A stretch of DNA of 20,008 bases from an uncultured Erysipelotrichaceae bacterium (GCA_944325295.1 CALUZL010000076.1:1-20008); one strand, 5' to 3'; shown: positions 1-7,947, numbered from the stretch's first letter. Numbers and translations are program-made. The notes: generated by a model not told the origin, from the letters alone.

Positions 1-59
1 ACTTTTCCTTGATCTGTCTTGAATGTCGTATTAAGATTTTTTACTTCTAGTAGTGCCAT
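1..59 (-). CDS. Oligopeptide/dipeptide ABC transporter ATP-binding protein, N-terminal fragment (OppD/DppD-like)
   Basis: The reverse complement opens with ATG at 57-59 and reads MALLEVKNLNTTFKTDQGK before the window ends. This is the usual opening of OppD/DppD ATPases (an LLEVKNL strand, then a T-F-x-T-D-x-G turn before the Walker A region). An AGGTGAG ribosome binding site lies just upstream, and only 9 bases separate the start from the stop of the OppC/DppC-type permease gene, so it belongs to the same operon. The rest of the gene, including all ATP-binding motifs, is outside the window, so the call rests on 19 residues plus context. A second ATPase (OppF-like) and a binding protein may follow off the left edge. 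Confidence 0.75.
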   Translation of the reverse strand, partial: MALLEVKNLNTTFKTDQGK

Positions 60-68
60 TTTTCTCAC

Positions 69-992
69 CTACCTTTTTGCCTCTAAGGCTTCACCTAAGC
101 CGTCACCGATAAAATTAAGCGAGAGAACGGTGAGACAGATCGCTGCGATCGGCCAAATGATCTGGATCGGGTGTGTGAACAACAACTGACGGCAATTGTT
201 TGCAAGTTGCCCCCAACTCGGGATAAGCGGATCGAGTCCGATACCTACCATCGATAAGAACGATTCGGTAAAAATGGCATTTGGGACCATCATTGTCAAA
301 CAGACGATGATCGGACCAAGAGCATTTATAACTAAATGTTTCATCAATATTCGCATATGTCCGGCACCGAGAACTTTTGCCGCCATCGCAAATTCCATCT
401 CTTTTAAAGACATGACCTGTGTCCTTACTTGCCGAGCCATCTGGATCCAAGATGTGATGCTGATAGCGATAATCATAGCCGGGATGTTATTGCCGAAGAC
501 CATGAGAATGAGCAGCGTATAGAGGATACTTGGAACAGAGTAGATAATATCGATGATACGCATCATGACCATATCGACTTTACCGCCAAGATATCCGGAT
601 ATACCACCATAGACAATACCGATCAAAAGATTGATGCCGGCTGAGGCAAATCCGATCGCCAGCGATATTCGTGCACCATACATTACCCGTACCATGTTGT
701 CTCTTCCAAGTTTGTCGGTCCCAAACGGATGCTCAAGGCTGGGAAGAGCGTTCCTGTTTGCCATATCTTGTGTCTCGTATCCGTATTTCGATAACATCGG
801 TATTAAGATAGCTCCCAAGATCATAATGACTAAGAAGACAAGACCAAAAAGAGCTAGCTTGTTTTTCTTGAAACGATCCCATGTATCCTTTAAGAAAGTC
901 TTACTTTCGATCGCGATGAATTCCGAGTTCTTTTCGCTATCATCCAACAATTCAAACATATCATCTGTCAAAATAACTTGTTTATCTTCCAT
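69..992 (-). CDS. Peptide ABC transporter permease, OppC/DppC family
   Basis: This 307-residue inner-membrane subunit forms half of the channel of a peptide or nickel-type importer. About the first 30 residues are acidic and cytoplasmic. A membrane helix follows at roughly residues 47-70, then GTDKLGRDNMVRVMYGAR, the conserved block of OppC-type permeases (GTDxxGRD), and further helices. The EAA loop that docks on the ATPase is visible as A-A-K-V-L-G-A-G-H near residue 203. Length is normal for the family. The ATG at 990-992 follows an AGGTAAAA ribosome binding site that begins at the stop codon of the DppB-like gene, so the two are probably translationally coupled. The substrate cannot be read from the permease. 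The M24 peptidase in the operon favours peptides over nickel. Confidence 0.92.
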   Translation of the reverse strand: MEDKQVILTDDMFELLDDSEKNSEFIAIESKTFLKDTWDRFKKNKLALFGLVFLVIMILGAILIPMLSKYGYETQDMANRNALPSLEHPFGTDKLGRDNMVRVMYGARISLAIGFASAGINLLIGIVYGGISGYLGGKVDMVMMRIIDIIYSVPSILYTLLILMVFGNNIPAMIIAISITSWIQMARQVRTQVMSLKEMEFAMAAKVLGAGHMRILMKHLVINALGPIIVCLTMMVPNAIFTESFLSMVGIGLDPLIPSWGQLANNCRQLLFTHPIQIIWPIAAICLTVLSLNFIGDGLGEALEAKR

Positions 993-1001
993 ATGTTTTA
1001 C

Positions 1002-1925
1002 CTACTTTCCTAATTTGATCCGCGGATCGATCATCGCTGCTACGATATCGGATACGATCGTCATTATGATAACGATCATTCCAAGGAATATCGTAAGTCC
1101 CATAACCAATGTGTAATCACGGTTAGTTATACTGTTTGTGAATTCTGCGCCAATGCCCGGTATAGTAAACAATCTTTCGATTACAAGAGAACCTGTGACC
1201 ATGCCGGCAAACATCGGACCGCAATATGTTACGACCGGTAACATCGCATTTTTCAATCCGTGTTTGAGTATAACCATCAATTCACTTGTTCCTTTTGATC
1301 TGGCAAGAGTGATGTAGTCTTTATTCATAACATCTTTTAAAGAACTTCTCGTAAGACGTGTTATCATCGAGATCGGGCTTAGTGCTAAAGCAAACGCCGG
1401 CAGCAAATAGTGGCGCCAGGTATCTAAACCCATTATCGGCACAACTTTCCACTTAACTCCCAAAAGATACATCGCAATGATCGCAAATAAGAATCCCGGT
1501 ACCGATACGCCCAAGGTCGCAAGGATAGTTATCAGGCTGTTTACCCATCTCTTCTTTGTGAGCGCCGATATGACGCCCAAGGTAAGGCCTATGACTACCG
1601 CAAGCACAAAGGCTACAAGGCCCAGCTTGAACGTCGTCGGTGCTCTTTCAACAATGATGTCAAGGACTTGTTGGCCTTTTTTGGCAATCGATTCGCCAAA
1701 ATCCAATTTAGCGGCATTTTGTAAATAAATTATGTACTGTTCGGTAACCGGTTTATCAAGACCGTATTTATGCTCCAAGGCGGCGTATGCTTCCGGAGAT
1801 AACCCTCTTGAATCCTGTGCAAATGGGTTACCCGGAATAGCTCTTACAGCAAAGAAAGTAAGAGTCATCAATATAAATAAGGTCAATGCACCAATCAATA
1901 ATCTTTTTACAATATATTTAAACAT
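1002..1925 (-). CDS. Peptide ABC transporter permease, OppB/DppB family
   Basis: This is the partner permease of the OppC/DppC-type protein, 307 residues from the ATG at 1923-1925. I prefer this ATG to the TTG six bases upstream because AGGAG sits six bases before it; that ribosome binding site overlaps the stop codon of the M24 peptidase gene. The protein has the family layout: one N-terminal helix (about residues 9-28), an extracellular segment with P-G-N-P-F and a Y-G-L-D-K-P-V motif near residue 55, then five helices. A cytoplasmic EAA-type loop reads A-R-S-K-G-T-S-E-L near residue 208. The C-terminal E-R-L-F-T-I-P-G-I-G motif is diagnostic of DppB/OppB proteins. No unusual features were seen. 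Confidence 0.92.
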   Translation of the reverse strand: MFKYIVKRLLIGALTLFILMTLTFFAVRAIPGNPFAQDSRGLSPEAYAALEHKYGLDKPVTEQYIIYLQNAAKLDFGESIAKKGQQVLDIIVERAPTTFKLGLVAFVLAVVIGLTLGVISALTKKRWVNSLITILATLGVSVPGFLFAIIAMYLLGVKWKVVPIMGLDTWRHYLLPAFALALSPISMITRLTRSSLKDVMNKDYITLARSKGTSELMVILKHGLKNAMLPVVTYCGPMFAGMVTGSLVIERLFTIPGIGAEFTNSITNRDYTLVMGLTIFLGMIVIIMTIVSDIVAAMIDPRIKLGK

Positions 1926-1934
1926 AAGCAACTC

Positions 1935-3116
1935 CTAGATAAGAAACAATTCTTCTTGCGGCGGTACAATAAAATGTGCACCGTCTTCTTTAACGACGAC
2001 GTCTTCTTCCAAACCGATCCTTCCGGCTCTTGTCGGAATTCCCGGCTCTAAAGTAAAGACCATGTTTTTGCAAAGAGGAGTTCTTATAAGTTCATCTCGA
2101 TTATAACGAGGTTGCGCCGGTCCCAAAAGGGGCCCGCCATCATGAGCTACTTGCCCTAATTGATGTCCCAAAGCAGCATTCCACGAAGGGTACCCTTTGG
2201 ATGTAATATACTCTCTGGCAACCGTATCGACTTCAAGGCCTGTGACCCCGGGTTTTAAAGCTTTTGCCGCCAGTTGGATTCCATCTCTTACGACATTGAA
2301 TGCTTCAACAATATCATCCGGAGCTTTATCTTCACCCGGCTTTAAAACATAATACATTCTTTGAAGATCACAACTGTATCCATCTATTCTTATTCCGAAG
2401 TCGATATTTACGACATCACCATAAGAAATCGGAAAATCCGGTGCTCCCATATGTCCTCCGGGACATCCGTCACCGGAGAAGACACCGGGATTACATGACT
2501 TTGGCCAAGAGTAACCATAACCTCTTCGTTCTACTTCCTTTTGGAAAAAGGCAAAGACATCTTTACAATTCATACCTGCTTTAATGTAGGATTTAGCAGC
2601 CTCAAAGATCTCTTCGGCTTTTTCACAAGCAACTTTGATCTTTGCCAGTTCTTCATCGGACTTTATACCACGAACTTTGACGACGATGTTTTCGGCGGAG
2701 ACTAATTCACCTTTAAAACCGGCTTTATCAAATGCTTCTTTTAGAGTCGTAAACATTCCTAAGGAAAGACCGTCAGCACTCGGATTTTCTAAGGAGAAAT
2801 CTAAGGCTATAATTTTAGGATCTTTTCTTTTTATGTATTCTGACAGCGTATCTGTAAAAGATATCGGAAATGCCAAAACTTCATCAAAGACCCCATGATG
2901 GACATAGCCGTTTGCATCTATTGGCGTACATACCGCGGCGCTTGTCCCATCGCTATTGAATATACAGGCCGTCAATCCTATGAATTCACCATCGCACAGT
3001 ACCGATAACACAGGCTCGCTGTTAGTTGCTGATTCTTGGCCGGCAATTATCCACATATCGATGCCATCTTTTTTCATGGCCTCAACTGCTACATCGATCT
3101 TCTCTTTGTAGAACAT
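1935..3116 (-). CDS. M24 family metallopeptidase (Xaa-Pro aminopeptidase/dipeptidase-like)
   Basis: This 393-residue cytoplasmic peptidase has a creatinase-like N-terminal domain (about 1-150) and a C-terminal pita-bread catalytic domain. All five metal ligands of the family are recognisable: D239 (NIDFG), D250 (YSCDLQR), H318 (ALGHQLG), E357 (TLEPGI) and E370 or E371 (GLEED). The His in GGHMGAP (222) is probably a substrate-binding histidine. It should therefore be an active dinuclear metalloenzyme removing residues next to proline or splitting Xaa-Pro dipeptides; aminopeptidase and dipeptidase cannot be told apart here. It is the first gene of the peptide-transport operon, so imported peptides are its likely substrates. 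A strong ribosome binding site (AAGGGGG) precedes the ATG. Substrate specificity is inferred from the family and context. Confidence 0.88.
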   Translation of the reverse strand: MFYKEKIDVAVEAMKKDGIDMWIIAGQESATNSEPVLSVLCDGEFIGLTACIFNSDGTSAAVCTPIDANGYVHHGVFDEVLAFPISFTDTLSEYIKRKDPKIIALDFSLENPSADGLSLGMFTTLKEAFDKAGFKGELVSAENIVVKVRGIKSDEELAKIKVACEKAEEIFEAAKSYIKAGMNCKDVFAFFQKEVERRGYGYSWPKSCNPGVFSGDGCPGGHMGAPDFPISYGDVVNIDFGIRIDGYSCDLQRMYYVLKPGEDKAPDDIVEAFNVVRDGIQLAAKALKPGVTGLEVDTVAREYITSKGYPSWNAALGHQLGQVAHDGGPLLGPAQPRYNRDELIRTPLCKNMVFTLEPGIPTRAGRIGLEEDVVVKEDGAHFIVPPQEELFLI

Positions 3117-3148
3117 AAAAGATTACCCCCTTGCAAAATCATATCGCT

Positions 3149-3177
3149 ATTATAATTTCTTTCAGAAAGTAATGCAA
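3149..3177 (-). promoter_or_regulatory. Promoter of the peptidase-peptide transporter operon
   Basis: On the minus strand a perfect TATAAT (3149-3154) lies 17 bases from TTGCAT (3172-3177). The -10 box is 32 bases before the peptidase ATG, leaving room for the AAGGGGG ribosome binding site. An 11-base palindrome occupies the spacer (see the separate entry). Confidence 0.7.
3159..3169. promoter_or_regulatory. Palindromic operator in the promoter spacer (CodY-box-like core)
   Basis: CTTTCAGAAAG is a perfect 5-1-5 palindrome placed between the -35 and -10 boxes of the peptide operon, where bound protein would block RNA polymerase. Its core TTTCWGAAA equals the centre of the CodY consensus AATTTTCWGAAAATT, but the outer arms match poorly (about 10 of 15 positions overall). 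CodY control would suit a peptide-use operon. That identity is a guess, and another regulator is possible. Confidence 0.4.
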
Positions 3178-3214
3178 TAATATTTCAATTAAAATTTTCA
3201 TTATAATTTGCATA

Positions 3215-3233
3215 AAATGAAATATTTTCATTT
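3215..3233. repeat. Inverted repeat upstream of the peptide operon promoter
   Basis: AAATGAAA-tat-TTTCATTT is a perfect 8-3-8 inverted repeat about 40 bases upstream of the -35 box, in an AT-rich stretch with further TTTTCAT/ATGAAA half-sites (for example near 3193-3200 and 3275-3293). It could be an auxiliary operator. In DNA this AT-rich, chance palindromes are not rare. Confidence 0.3.
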
Positions 3234-3290
3234 ATTGGTATTTTATGTCTAATTTTTACATTTTATGATCTTTTTTTCATATTTTGAATG

Positions 3291-3320
3291 AAAAAACCTC
3301 GTTATTTCAAACGAGGTTTT
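3291..3320 (-). terminator. Rho-independent terminator of the mgl operon
   Basis: Arms AAAACCTCGT (3293-3302) and ACGAGGTTTT (3311-3320) form a 10-bp stem with an 8-base loop. In the minus-strand transcript the stem is followed by six uridines. It lies 30 bases after the mglC stop and separates this operon from the peptide operon. The T-rich right side may let it work weakly on the other strand too. Confidence 0.85.
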
Positions 3321-3349
3321 CATTCTTTAATCGATTTGATAATTACAGG

Positions 3350-5002
3350 CTATTTCTTTTGAACGTACTTCAAGCTATCGAGAATAACTGCGACAATTAT
3401 GATAATACCGGTAAATACGAATTGTAGGTTAGTATCTATACCAAGAACTGTCAATGAATAAGTTAGTGCCGTAAAGATCAAGACACCGACGACAACACCT
3501 GATATCTTACCGATACCACCGGTGAAAGAAACACCACCAACTACACAAGCTGCGATCGCATCAGTTTCCCATCCTTGTCCATAGGCCGCTGAACCTGAAC
3601 CAAACATACGCATACATTCTAACCAAGCTCCAAATCCATACAGTATGCCGGCAAGGACAAAGGCTCCGATCGTAACTTTTAAAACAGATATACCTGATAC
3701 AGATGCGGCTTCCGGATTTCCTCCGACAGCGTATAAATTCTTTCCAAATGTGGTTTTATTCCAAATGAACCAAACAACAACTATAGCAGCAATCGCCCAG
3801 AGAATAATGGTCGGGAAATTACCGATCCTTGGGACTATCATTTCCGGAATGCTACTTTCAATTGCACCAAAAGATACACCTTTTGTCGCATATGTTACAA
3901 GACCGAATATGACAAGCATGTTAGCCATAGTTGAAATAAACGGATGAATCTTAAATCTAGCGGTAAAGAAACCGGCTATAGTTGTAAATACAGTACAGAA
4001 CACGATCGACACAACTAATGCCATCACGATCTTAACAACGACCGGGAGTGCCGTAAAGTCAAACACATGACCAAATACCATTCCGGTATTAATTCCCTGG
4101 TGCATAATGATCGTACATGCTGTGACGCCCATACCAACCATACGACCAATCGATAAGTCGGTTCCTGCTAGAAGGATGAGTCCGGCAACTCCTAAAGCTA
4201 AGAACATACGCGGACTTGCTTGTTGTAAAATATTCAATATATTATTTAAAGTCAAAAGCTGTGTTCCGCCTTTAAGTACAGGGGTTATAATACACAAACC
4301 TATGAATATGATTATGATAGCTATATATAATCCGTTTTTCAAAAGGAATTGCTTACGGTCAAATGTATACATGTAATTTTCACGTTTATCAAGAAACTTT
4401 TGCGATAATGTGAACTTTGACAATCTCAACAGATCTATCAGATGCGTTTTGAATGTGTAAGCATTGTGTTTCCTGTCTTTAGCAGCTTGTACAGCTTTAT
4501 CATACTCAAGTTTTGCATCAAACTTTCTGTTCTTATATACATAATTCTCATCTTTGATCTCTTGTTTATCAGATAATTTTGAAAGATTGTCTTTATGCTG
4601 CTGCTCAAGACGGGCAAGAGCGCTCTTGTAGTTCTCTTCTGCAAGCGCCTTCTCTGCTTTAGCACTTTCACAAACAGGAGTGTAGTACTCGTTGAAATGT
4701 GCAGCTATGTAACTTTCTGCATCTTTGATTAAACTATCAACTTCTGCCTTGTTTTTCGATTCTACCGCCTTCGCCTTTTCTAAAGCTTTAGTAAGTTCAC
4801 TGCGGCGAGCTTCTTTTTCAGCCTTAGTATAAATTTTATCTCTTTTTAAATTGTCCAAATCCGATACGATTGATGTAACCTTATTTGTTCCATCTTTCCG
4901 TAACTCATCAATCTTTTTTTGAATGTTGCCGACATAATCTTCAATCGGCTTTCTCAGCTGTTTTTCTTGATCAACAGTTAAGATCTTATTTCTACTTGTC
5001 AT
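3350..5002 (-). CDS. mglC: Galactose/methyl-galactoside ABC transporter permease MglC with long N-terminal coiled-coil extension
   Basis: This is the membrane subunit of the Mgl importer. The permease part starts near residue 222 with the first helix and includes L-G-V-A-G-L-I-L-L-A-G-T-D-L-S-I-G-R, the conserved block of RbsC/MglC permeases, then A-V-G-G-N-P-E-A-A near residue 430, the loop facing the ATPase. At 550 residues it is far longer than E. coli MglC (336). The excess is residues 1 to about 215, which are rich in K, E, D, A and Q, contain no membrane helix, and look like long helices or a coiled coil (for example around 50-95 and 112-175). GGGGAGAAG precedes the ATG and the extension is continuous with the permease, so it is not a false start. 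It follows mglA by 11 bases. The extension's role is unknown. Confidence 0.88.
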   Translation of the reverse strand: MTSRNKILTVDQEKQLRKPIEDYVGNIQKKIDELRKDGTNKVTSIVSDLDNLKRDKIYTKAEKEARRSELTKALEKAKAVESKNKAEVDSLIKDAESYIAAHFNEYYTPVCESAKAEKALAEENYKSALARLEQQHKDNLSKLSDKQEIKDENYVYKNRKFDAKLEYDKAVQAAKDRKHNAYTFKTHLIDLLRLSKFTLSQKFLDKRENYMYTFDRKQFLLKNGLYIAIIIIFIGLCIITPVLKGGTQLLTLNNILNILQQASPRMFLALGVAGLILLAGTDLSIGRMVGMGVTACTIIMHQGINTGMVFGHVFDFTALPVVVKIVMALVVSIVFCTVFTTIAGFFTARFKIHPFISTMANMLVIFGLVTYATKGVSFGAIESSIPEMIVPRIGNFPTIILWAIAAIVVVWFIWNKTTFGKNLYAVGGNPEAASVSGISVLKVTIGAFVLAGILYGFGAWLECMRMFGSGSAAYGQGWETDAIAACVVGGVSFTGGIGKISGVVVGVLIFTALTYSLTVLGIDTNLQFVFTGIIIIVAVILDSLKYVQKK

Positions 5003-5013
5003 ACTCTTCTCCC

Positions 5014-6519
5014 CTATAGGTATTTAGCACTAAGCCTTAGCAATTCTTCTTGATTTGTTTCTTTGGTATTGACTATACCGGCCAGACGTCCGTTAGACAT
5101 TACACCGATTCTGTTTGTAATACCTAGTATCTCCGGCATTTCACTGGATACAACTATTATCGTCTTCCCCTGTTTTGCCATTTTTACTATAAGTTCATAT
5201 ATCTCGTACTTTGCACCAACATCGATACCTCTTGTAGGTTCATCCATCAAAAAGACTTGAGGATTTGTTTCTAACCACTTACCAAATATTACCTTTTGTT
5301 GGTTACCGCCAGACAACGATGTTATGGCATCATCGGGACCCATACATTTTGTATTCATTGTCTTAATCTCGGCATTAGTGGCTTTAGTCATTTTATTGTT
5401 GGACAAAGCAACTCCGGATTTATATTGAGGCAAATTAGCAATCGTTGTATTAAAGGTCAGATCCGTCTTCAAGAAAAGGCCGTTAGCTTTTCTTTCCTCG
5501 GTAATCATCGCAAAACCATGTTCGATTGCTTCTTTAGCGCTGTTGAAATTCATAAGCCTCTTTTTGAAATAAACACGCCCGGCAGCTCTTGTTCTTACCC
5601 CAAAGATCGTTTCTAAAAGTTCTGTTCTTCCGGCTCCGACAAGGCCATATAATCCAAATATCTCTCCTTCTTTTACATCAAAAGATATATCTTGAAGGTA
5701 AGGTTTATATTTTGTAGATATTTCTTGTATAGATAACGAAACATCTCCCGGCGTATTATCGATTGGCGGAAAACGATTATCCAAGGATCTGCCGACCATA
5801 GCGGAAATAAGCTCATTCATGTTTGTATCTTTTGTAGATTTTGACATGACAAGATTCCCATCTCGTAAGACAGATACGTCATCACATATATCAAATATTT
5901 CATCCATCTTATGAGAGATGTAAATAAATGAAATACCTTGATCTTTCAACATTCTCATCATGCTGAACAGCTTTTCAACTTCCTGAGTCATCAAAGATGA
6001 GGTCGGTTCATCTAAAACGATCACTTCTGCATTATAAGACATAGCCTTTGCGATCTCGACCATTTGTCTTTGTGAAACTGACATATTGCGCATCGGTTGA
6101 TCCAGATTGACCGTCATCCCCAATCTTCTAAACAGTTCAGTAGCTTTTCTTTTCATTTGTCCTTCGTCAACGATCCCTGATCTGGTCGGATATCGCCCTA
6201 GGAATAGATTATCCGTTACGTTTCTTTCCAAGCACTGATTCAGCTCTTGGTGAACCATTGCAATACCGTTTTCCAAAGCGTCTTTTGGACCTGAAAAGCT
6301 GATTTCTCTACCATTGAGATAGATTGTTCCTTCGTCTTTTTGATAAGTACCAAACAAGCACTTCATCATCGTAGATTTTCCGGCTCCGTTTTCACCCATG
6401 AGTCCCATAACCGTTCCTCTTCTCACATCCAAGTTGATCTTGTCAAGAACTCGATTTCGACCGAAAGATTTACTCATCCCCCTTATCGATAAGACGATGT
6501 CGTTTTTCTTATCCATCAT
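5014..6519 (-). CDS. mglA: Galactose/methyl-galactoside ABC transporter ATP-binding protein MglA
   Basis: A 501-residue cytoplasmic ATPase with the two fused nucleotide-binding domains typical of MglA/RbsA. Domain 1 has Walker A GENGAGKST (42-50), Q-loop at H90-Q91, signature MSVSQRQ (146-152) and Walker B VIVLDEPTSS. Domain 2 has a degenerate Walker A (GLVGAGRTE, where the usual K-S/T is lost), signature LSGGNQQK and Walker B VFLMDEPTRGID. This asymmetry is normal for the family. The length matches E. coli MglA (506). AGGAG lies before a double ATG. It sits between the binding-protein and permease genes and powers sugar uptake with them. RbsA-like specificity cannot be excluded from this protein alone; the MglB match decides for galactose/glucose. 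Confidence 0.92.
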   Translation of the reverse strand: MMDKKNDIVLSIRGMSKSFGRNRVLDKINLDVRRGTVMGLMGENGAGKSTMMKCLFGTYQKDEGTIYLNGREISFSGPKDALENGIAMVHQELNQCLERNVTDNLFLGRYPTRSGIVDEGQMKRKATELFRRLGMTVNLDQPMRNMSVSQRQMVEIAKAMSYNAEVIVLDEPTSSLMTQEVEKLFSMMRMLKDQGISFIYISHKMDEIFDICDDVSVLRDGNLVMSKSTKDTNMNELISAMVGRSLDNRFPPIDNTPGDVSLSIQEISTKYKPYLQDISFDVKEGEIFGLYGLVGAGRTELLETIFGVRTRAAGRVYFKKRLMNFNSAKEAIEHGFAMITEERKANGLFLKTDLTFNTTIANLPQYKSGVALSNNKMTKATNAEIKTMNTKCMGPDDAITSLSGGNQQKVIFGKWLETNPQVFLMDEPTRGIDVGAKYEIYELIVKMAKQGKTIIVVSSEMPEILGITNRIGVMSNGRLAGIVNTKETNQEELLRLSAKYL

Positions 6520-6545
6520 ATAACTCTCCTATATACCATCGGTAT

Positions 6546-6576
6546 ATCATTGTGACCAACAACTTATCACAATGAT
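6546..6576 (-). repeat. Second hairpin between mglB and mglA
   Basis: Arms ATCATTGTGA (6546-6555) and TCACAATGAT (6567-6576) form a perfect 10-bp stem around an 11-base loop. No uridine run follows on the minus strand, so it is not a classical terminator. It lies between the first hairpin and the mglA ribosome binding site. A smaller repeat (ATACC-atc-GGTAT) follows next to that site. Confidence 0.6.
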
Positions 6577-6607
6577 GTATCGTTGTTTACTTTTATCACA
6601 ATACAGG

Positions 6608-6637
6608 ATACAAAGGAGAATTGCTTCTCCTTTGTAT
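6608..6637 (-). repeat. mRNA-stabilising or attenuating hairpin after mglB
   Basis: Thirteen-base arms (6608-6620 and 6625-6637) pair perfectly. In the minus-strand transcript the loop is GCAA, a stable GNRA tetraloop. It lies 26 bases after the mglB stop. No uridine run follows, so full termination is unlikely. Such hairpins after a binding-protein gene usually protect its 3' end or cut downstream expression, giving more binding protein than ATPase. That function is inferred. Confidence 0.7.
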
Positions 6638-6663
6638 ACCTTTAAATTTTTTGATTAGATCAA

Positions 6664-7947
6664 TTACTGGTTAAGAACAGCAGTGTAAGATGTAGCGTTG
6701 TCTGTCTTGACCATATTGATGCAGAACGCATCATACTGACTTGGGTTTCCTAAACGGTTGACGATAGCTGATTCGTTCTGACCATCACCACCGATATATT
6801 CAACATTCAAGTTTAAGATATCATCATAGTTTTGAAGCAATGGCTGATATGTTGCACTTAAGAAGTTATCTGCTGAATTGTAAATATCTAACCATACATT
6901 CTTTGCTGGATGAGCTTCTTTATCAAGTTCGTTTGATACAGGAGCATATGGAACTGTTGAATCTAAGAAATCTTCGTAGTTATCAGCAGTGACTGCTACG
7001 TTTAATGCGTAATATGAACGAGCTTCTTCGTCATAGTAGTATACATCATCTGATAATACGTTGCCGGCATCATCGGCTGTAGCAATACCGGTGTTGATAT
7101 CAACACCATCAACAACGTTACGTACTAATCTTAATGTCAAATAAGCTTGTACGTCTGCATGCTGTGAAATAGTGCCTCCATATCCTTCAGCAATTGCTGC
7201 AACAGCGTCGGCATTCGCATCATAACCAAATGTTGGAACGCCCTGAGCTTTTGACCAACCATTGAACATAGCCATACCCATACCATCGTTGTTGGAAACG
7301 ACTAGATCGATCTGGTCACCGAATGAAGCTGACCATGTATTGATTGCGTTACCGGCAGTAGCTGCATCCCATGTAGCACCTGTTGCGTTCTTCATTTCTT
7401 GAGAAGCTAACTCACGGACGAAATATGTTGTACCATCTAATTCGATTGAACCATCTTTAACTACAGATGATGAACCGTCTGTGTTAACGCCTACAGGGTC
7501 AGAAACGATGCCATTTTCGCCTTCAATGCCTGTGCCTAACGCACTACGAACGCCACGAGTACGTGCAATTGAATCGTTATGGCCAATATCACCGATAGCT
7601 AATACGTAGCCGATAACACCATCGCCGTTTCTATCGATCTCACTTGCATGAGCTGTAATGTAATCAACAACCATTTGTCCTTGTAATTCAGCACCTTGGT
7701 TAGCATCAAAACCGACATAGTAAGTGTTCTCGTTAAATGACAAAGCATTCATATCGAGCTCACCTGTAGTACTGTTAGATGGCTGACGATTGAACCAAAT
7801 CAATGGTTTTTGATTGTTCGCAACAGTCTCTCCGCCGGTAGTGTCGCCACCTTCGGTTCCTGTTGTCTCTGTTGGTGTTTCACTTGAACATCCAACCAGG
7901 CTAAATACCATAAATAACGCTACGGCAAAAGCCAAAAATTTTCTCAT
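6664..7947 (-). CDS. mglB: Galactose/glucose-binding lipoprotein MglB, circularly permuted
   Basis: A 427-residue lipoprotein that captures sugar outside the cell. It has a signal peptide with lipobox L-V-G-C (lipidated Cys20) and a T/G/E-rich linker (21-46). The fold then starts in the middle of the usual MglB order: KPLIWFNRQPS (48-58) matches E. coli VPVVFFNKEPS at Asn91. Next come the calcium loop DRNGDG (105-110), H123-x-D125-xxx-R129 (E. coli H152/D154/R158), W193 (W183), SNND (218-221, N211) and D243 (D236); Q262 replaces N256. After the normal C-terminus (about 330) and a linker of about 18 residues, KNVWLDIYNSADNF (349-362) supplies the missing N-terminal segment with D360 and F362 (D14/F16) and ends at LNQ. 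The ATG has an AGGAGGAG site. First gene of the operon. E. coli residue numbers are from memory. Confidence 0.88.
   Translation of the reverse strand: MRKFLAFAVALFMVFSLVGCSSETPTETTGTEGGDTTGGETVANNQKPLIWFNRQPSNSTTGELDMNALSFNENTYYVGFDANQGAELQGQMVVDYITAHASEIDRNGDGVIGYVLAIGDIGHNDSIARTRGVRSALGTGIEGENGIVSDPVGVNTDGSSSVVKDGSIELDGTTYFVRELASQEMKNATGATWDAATAGNAINTWSASFGDQIDLVVSNNDGMGMAMFNGWSKAQGVPTFGYDANADAVAAIAEGYGGTISQHADVQAYLTLRLVRNVVDGVDINTGIATADDAGNVLSDDVYYYDEEARSYYALNVAVTADNYEDFLDSTVPYAPVSNELDKEAHPAKNVWLDIYNSADNFLSATYQPLLQNYDDILNLNVEYIGGDGQNESAIVNRLGNPSQYDAFCINMVKTDNATSYTAVLNQ

Noticed and set aside
1926..1931. TTG start for the DppB-like permease
   Set aside because: AGGAG is spaced correctly for the ATG at 1923-1925 and would abut the TTG.
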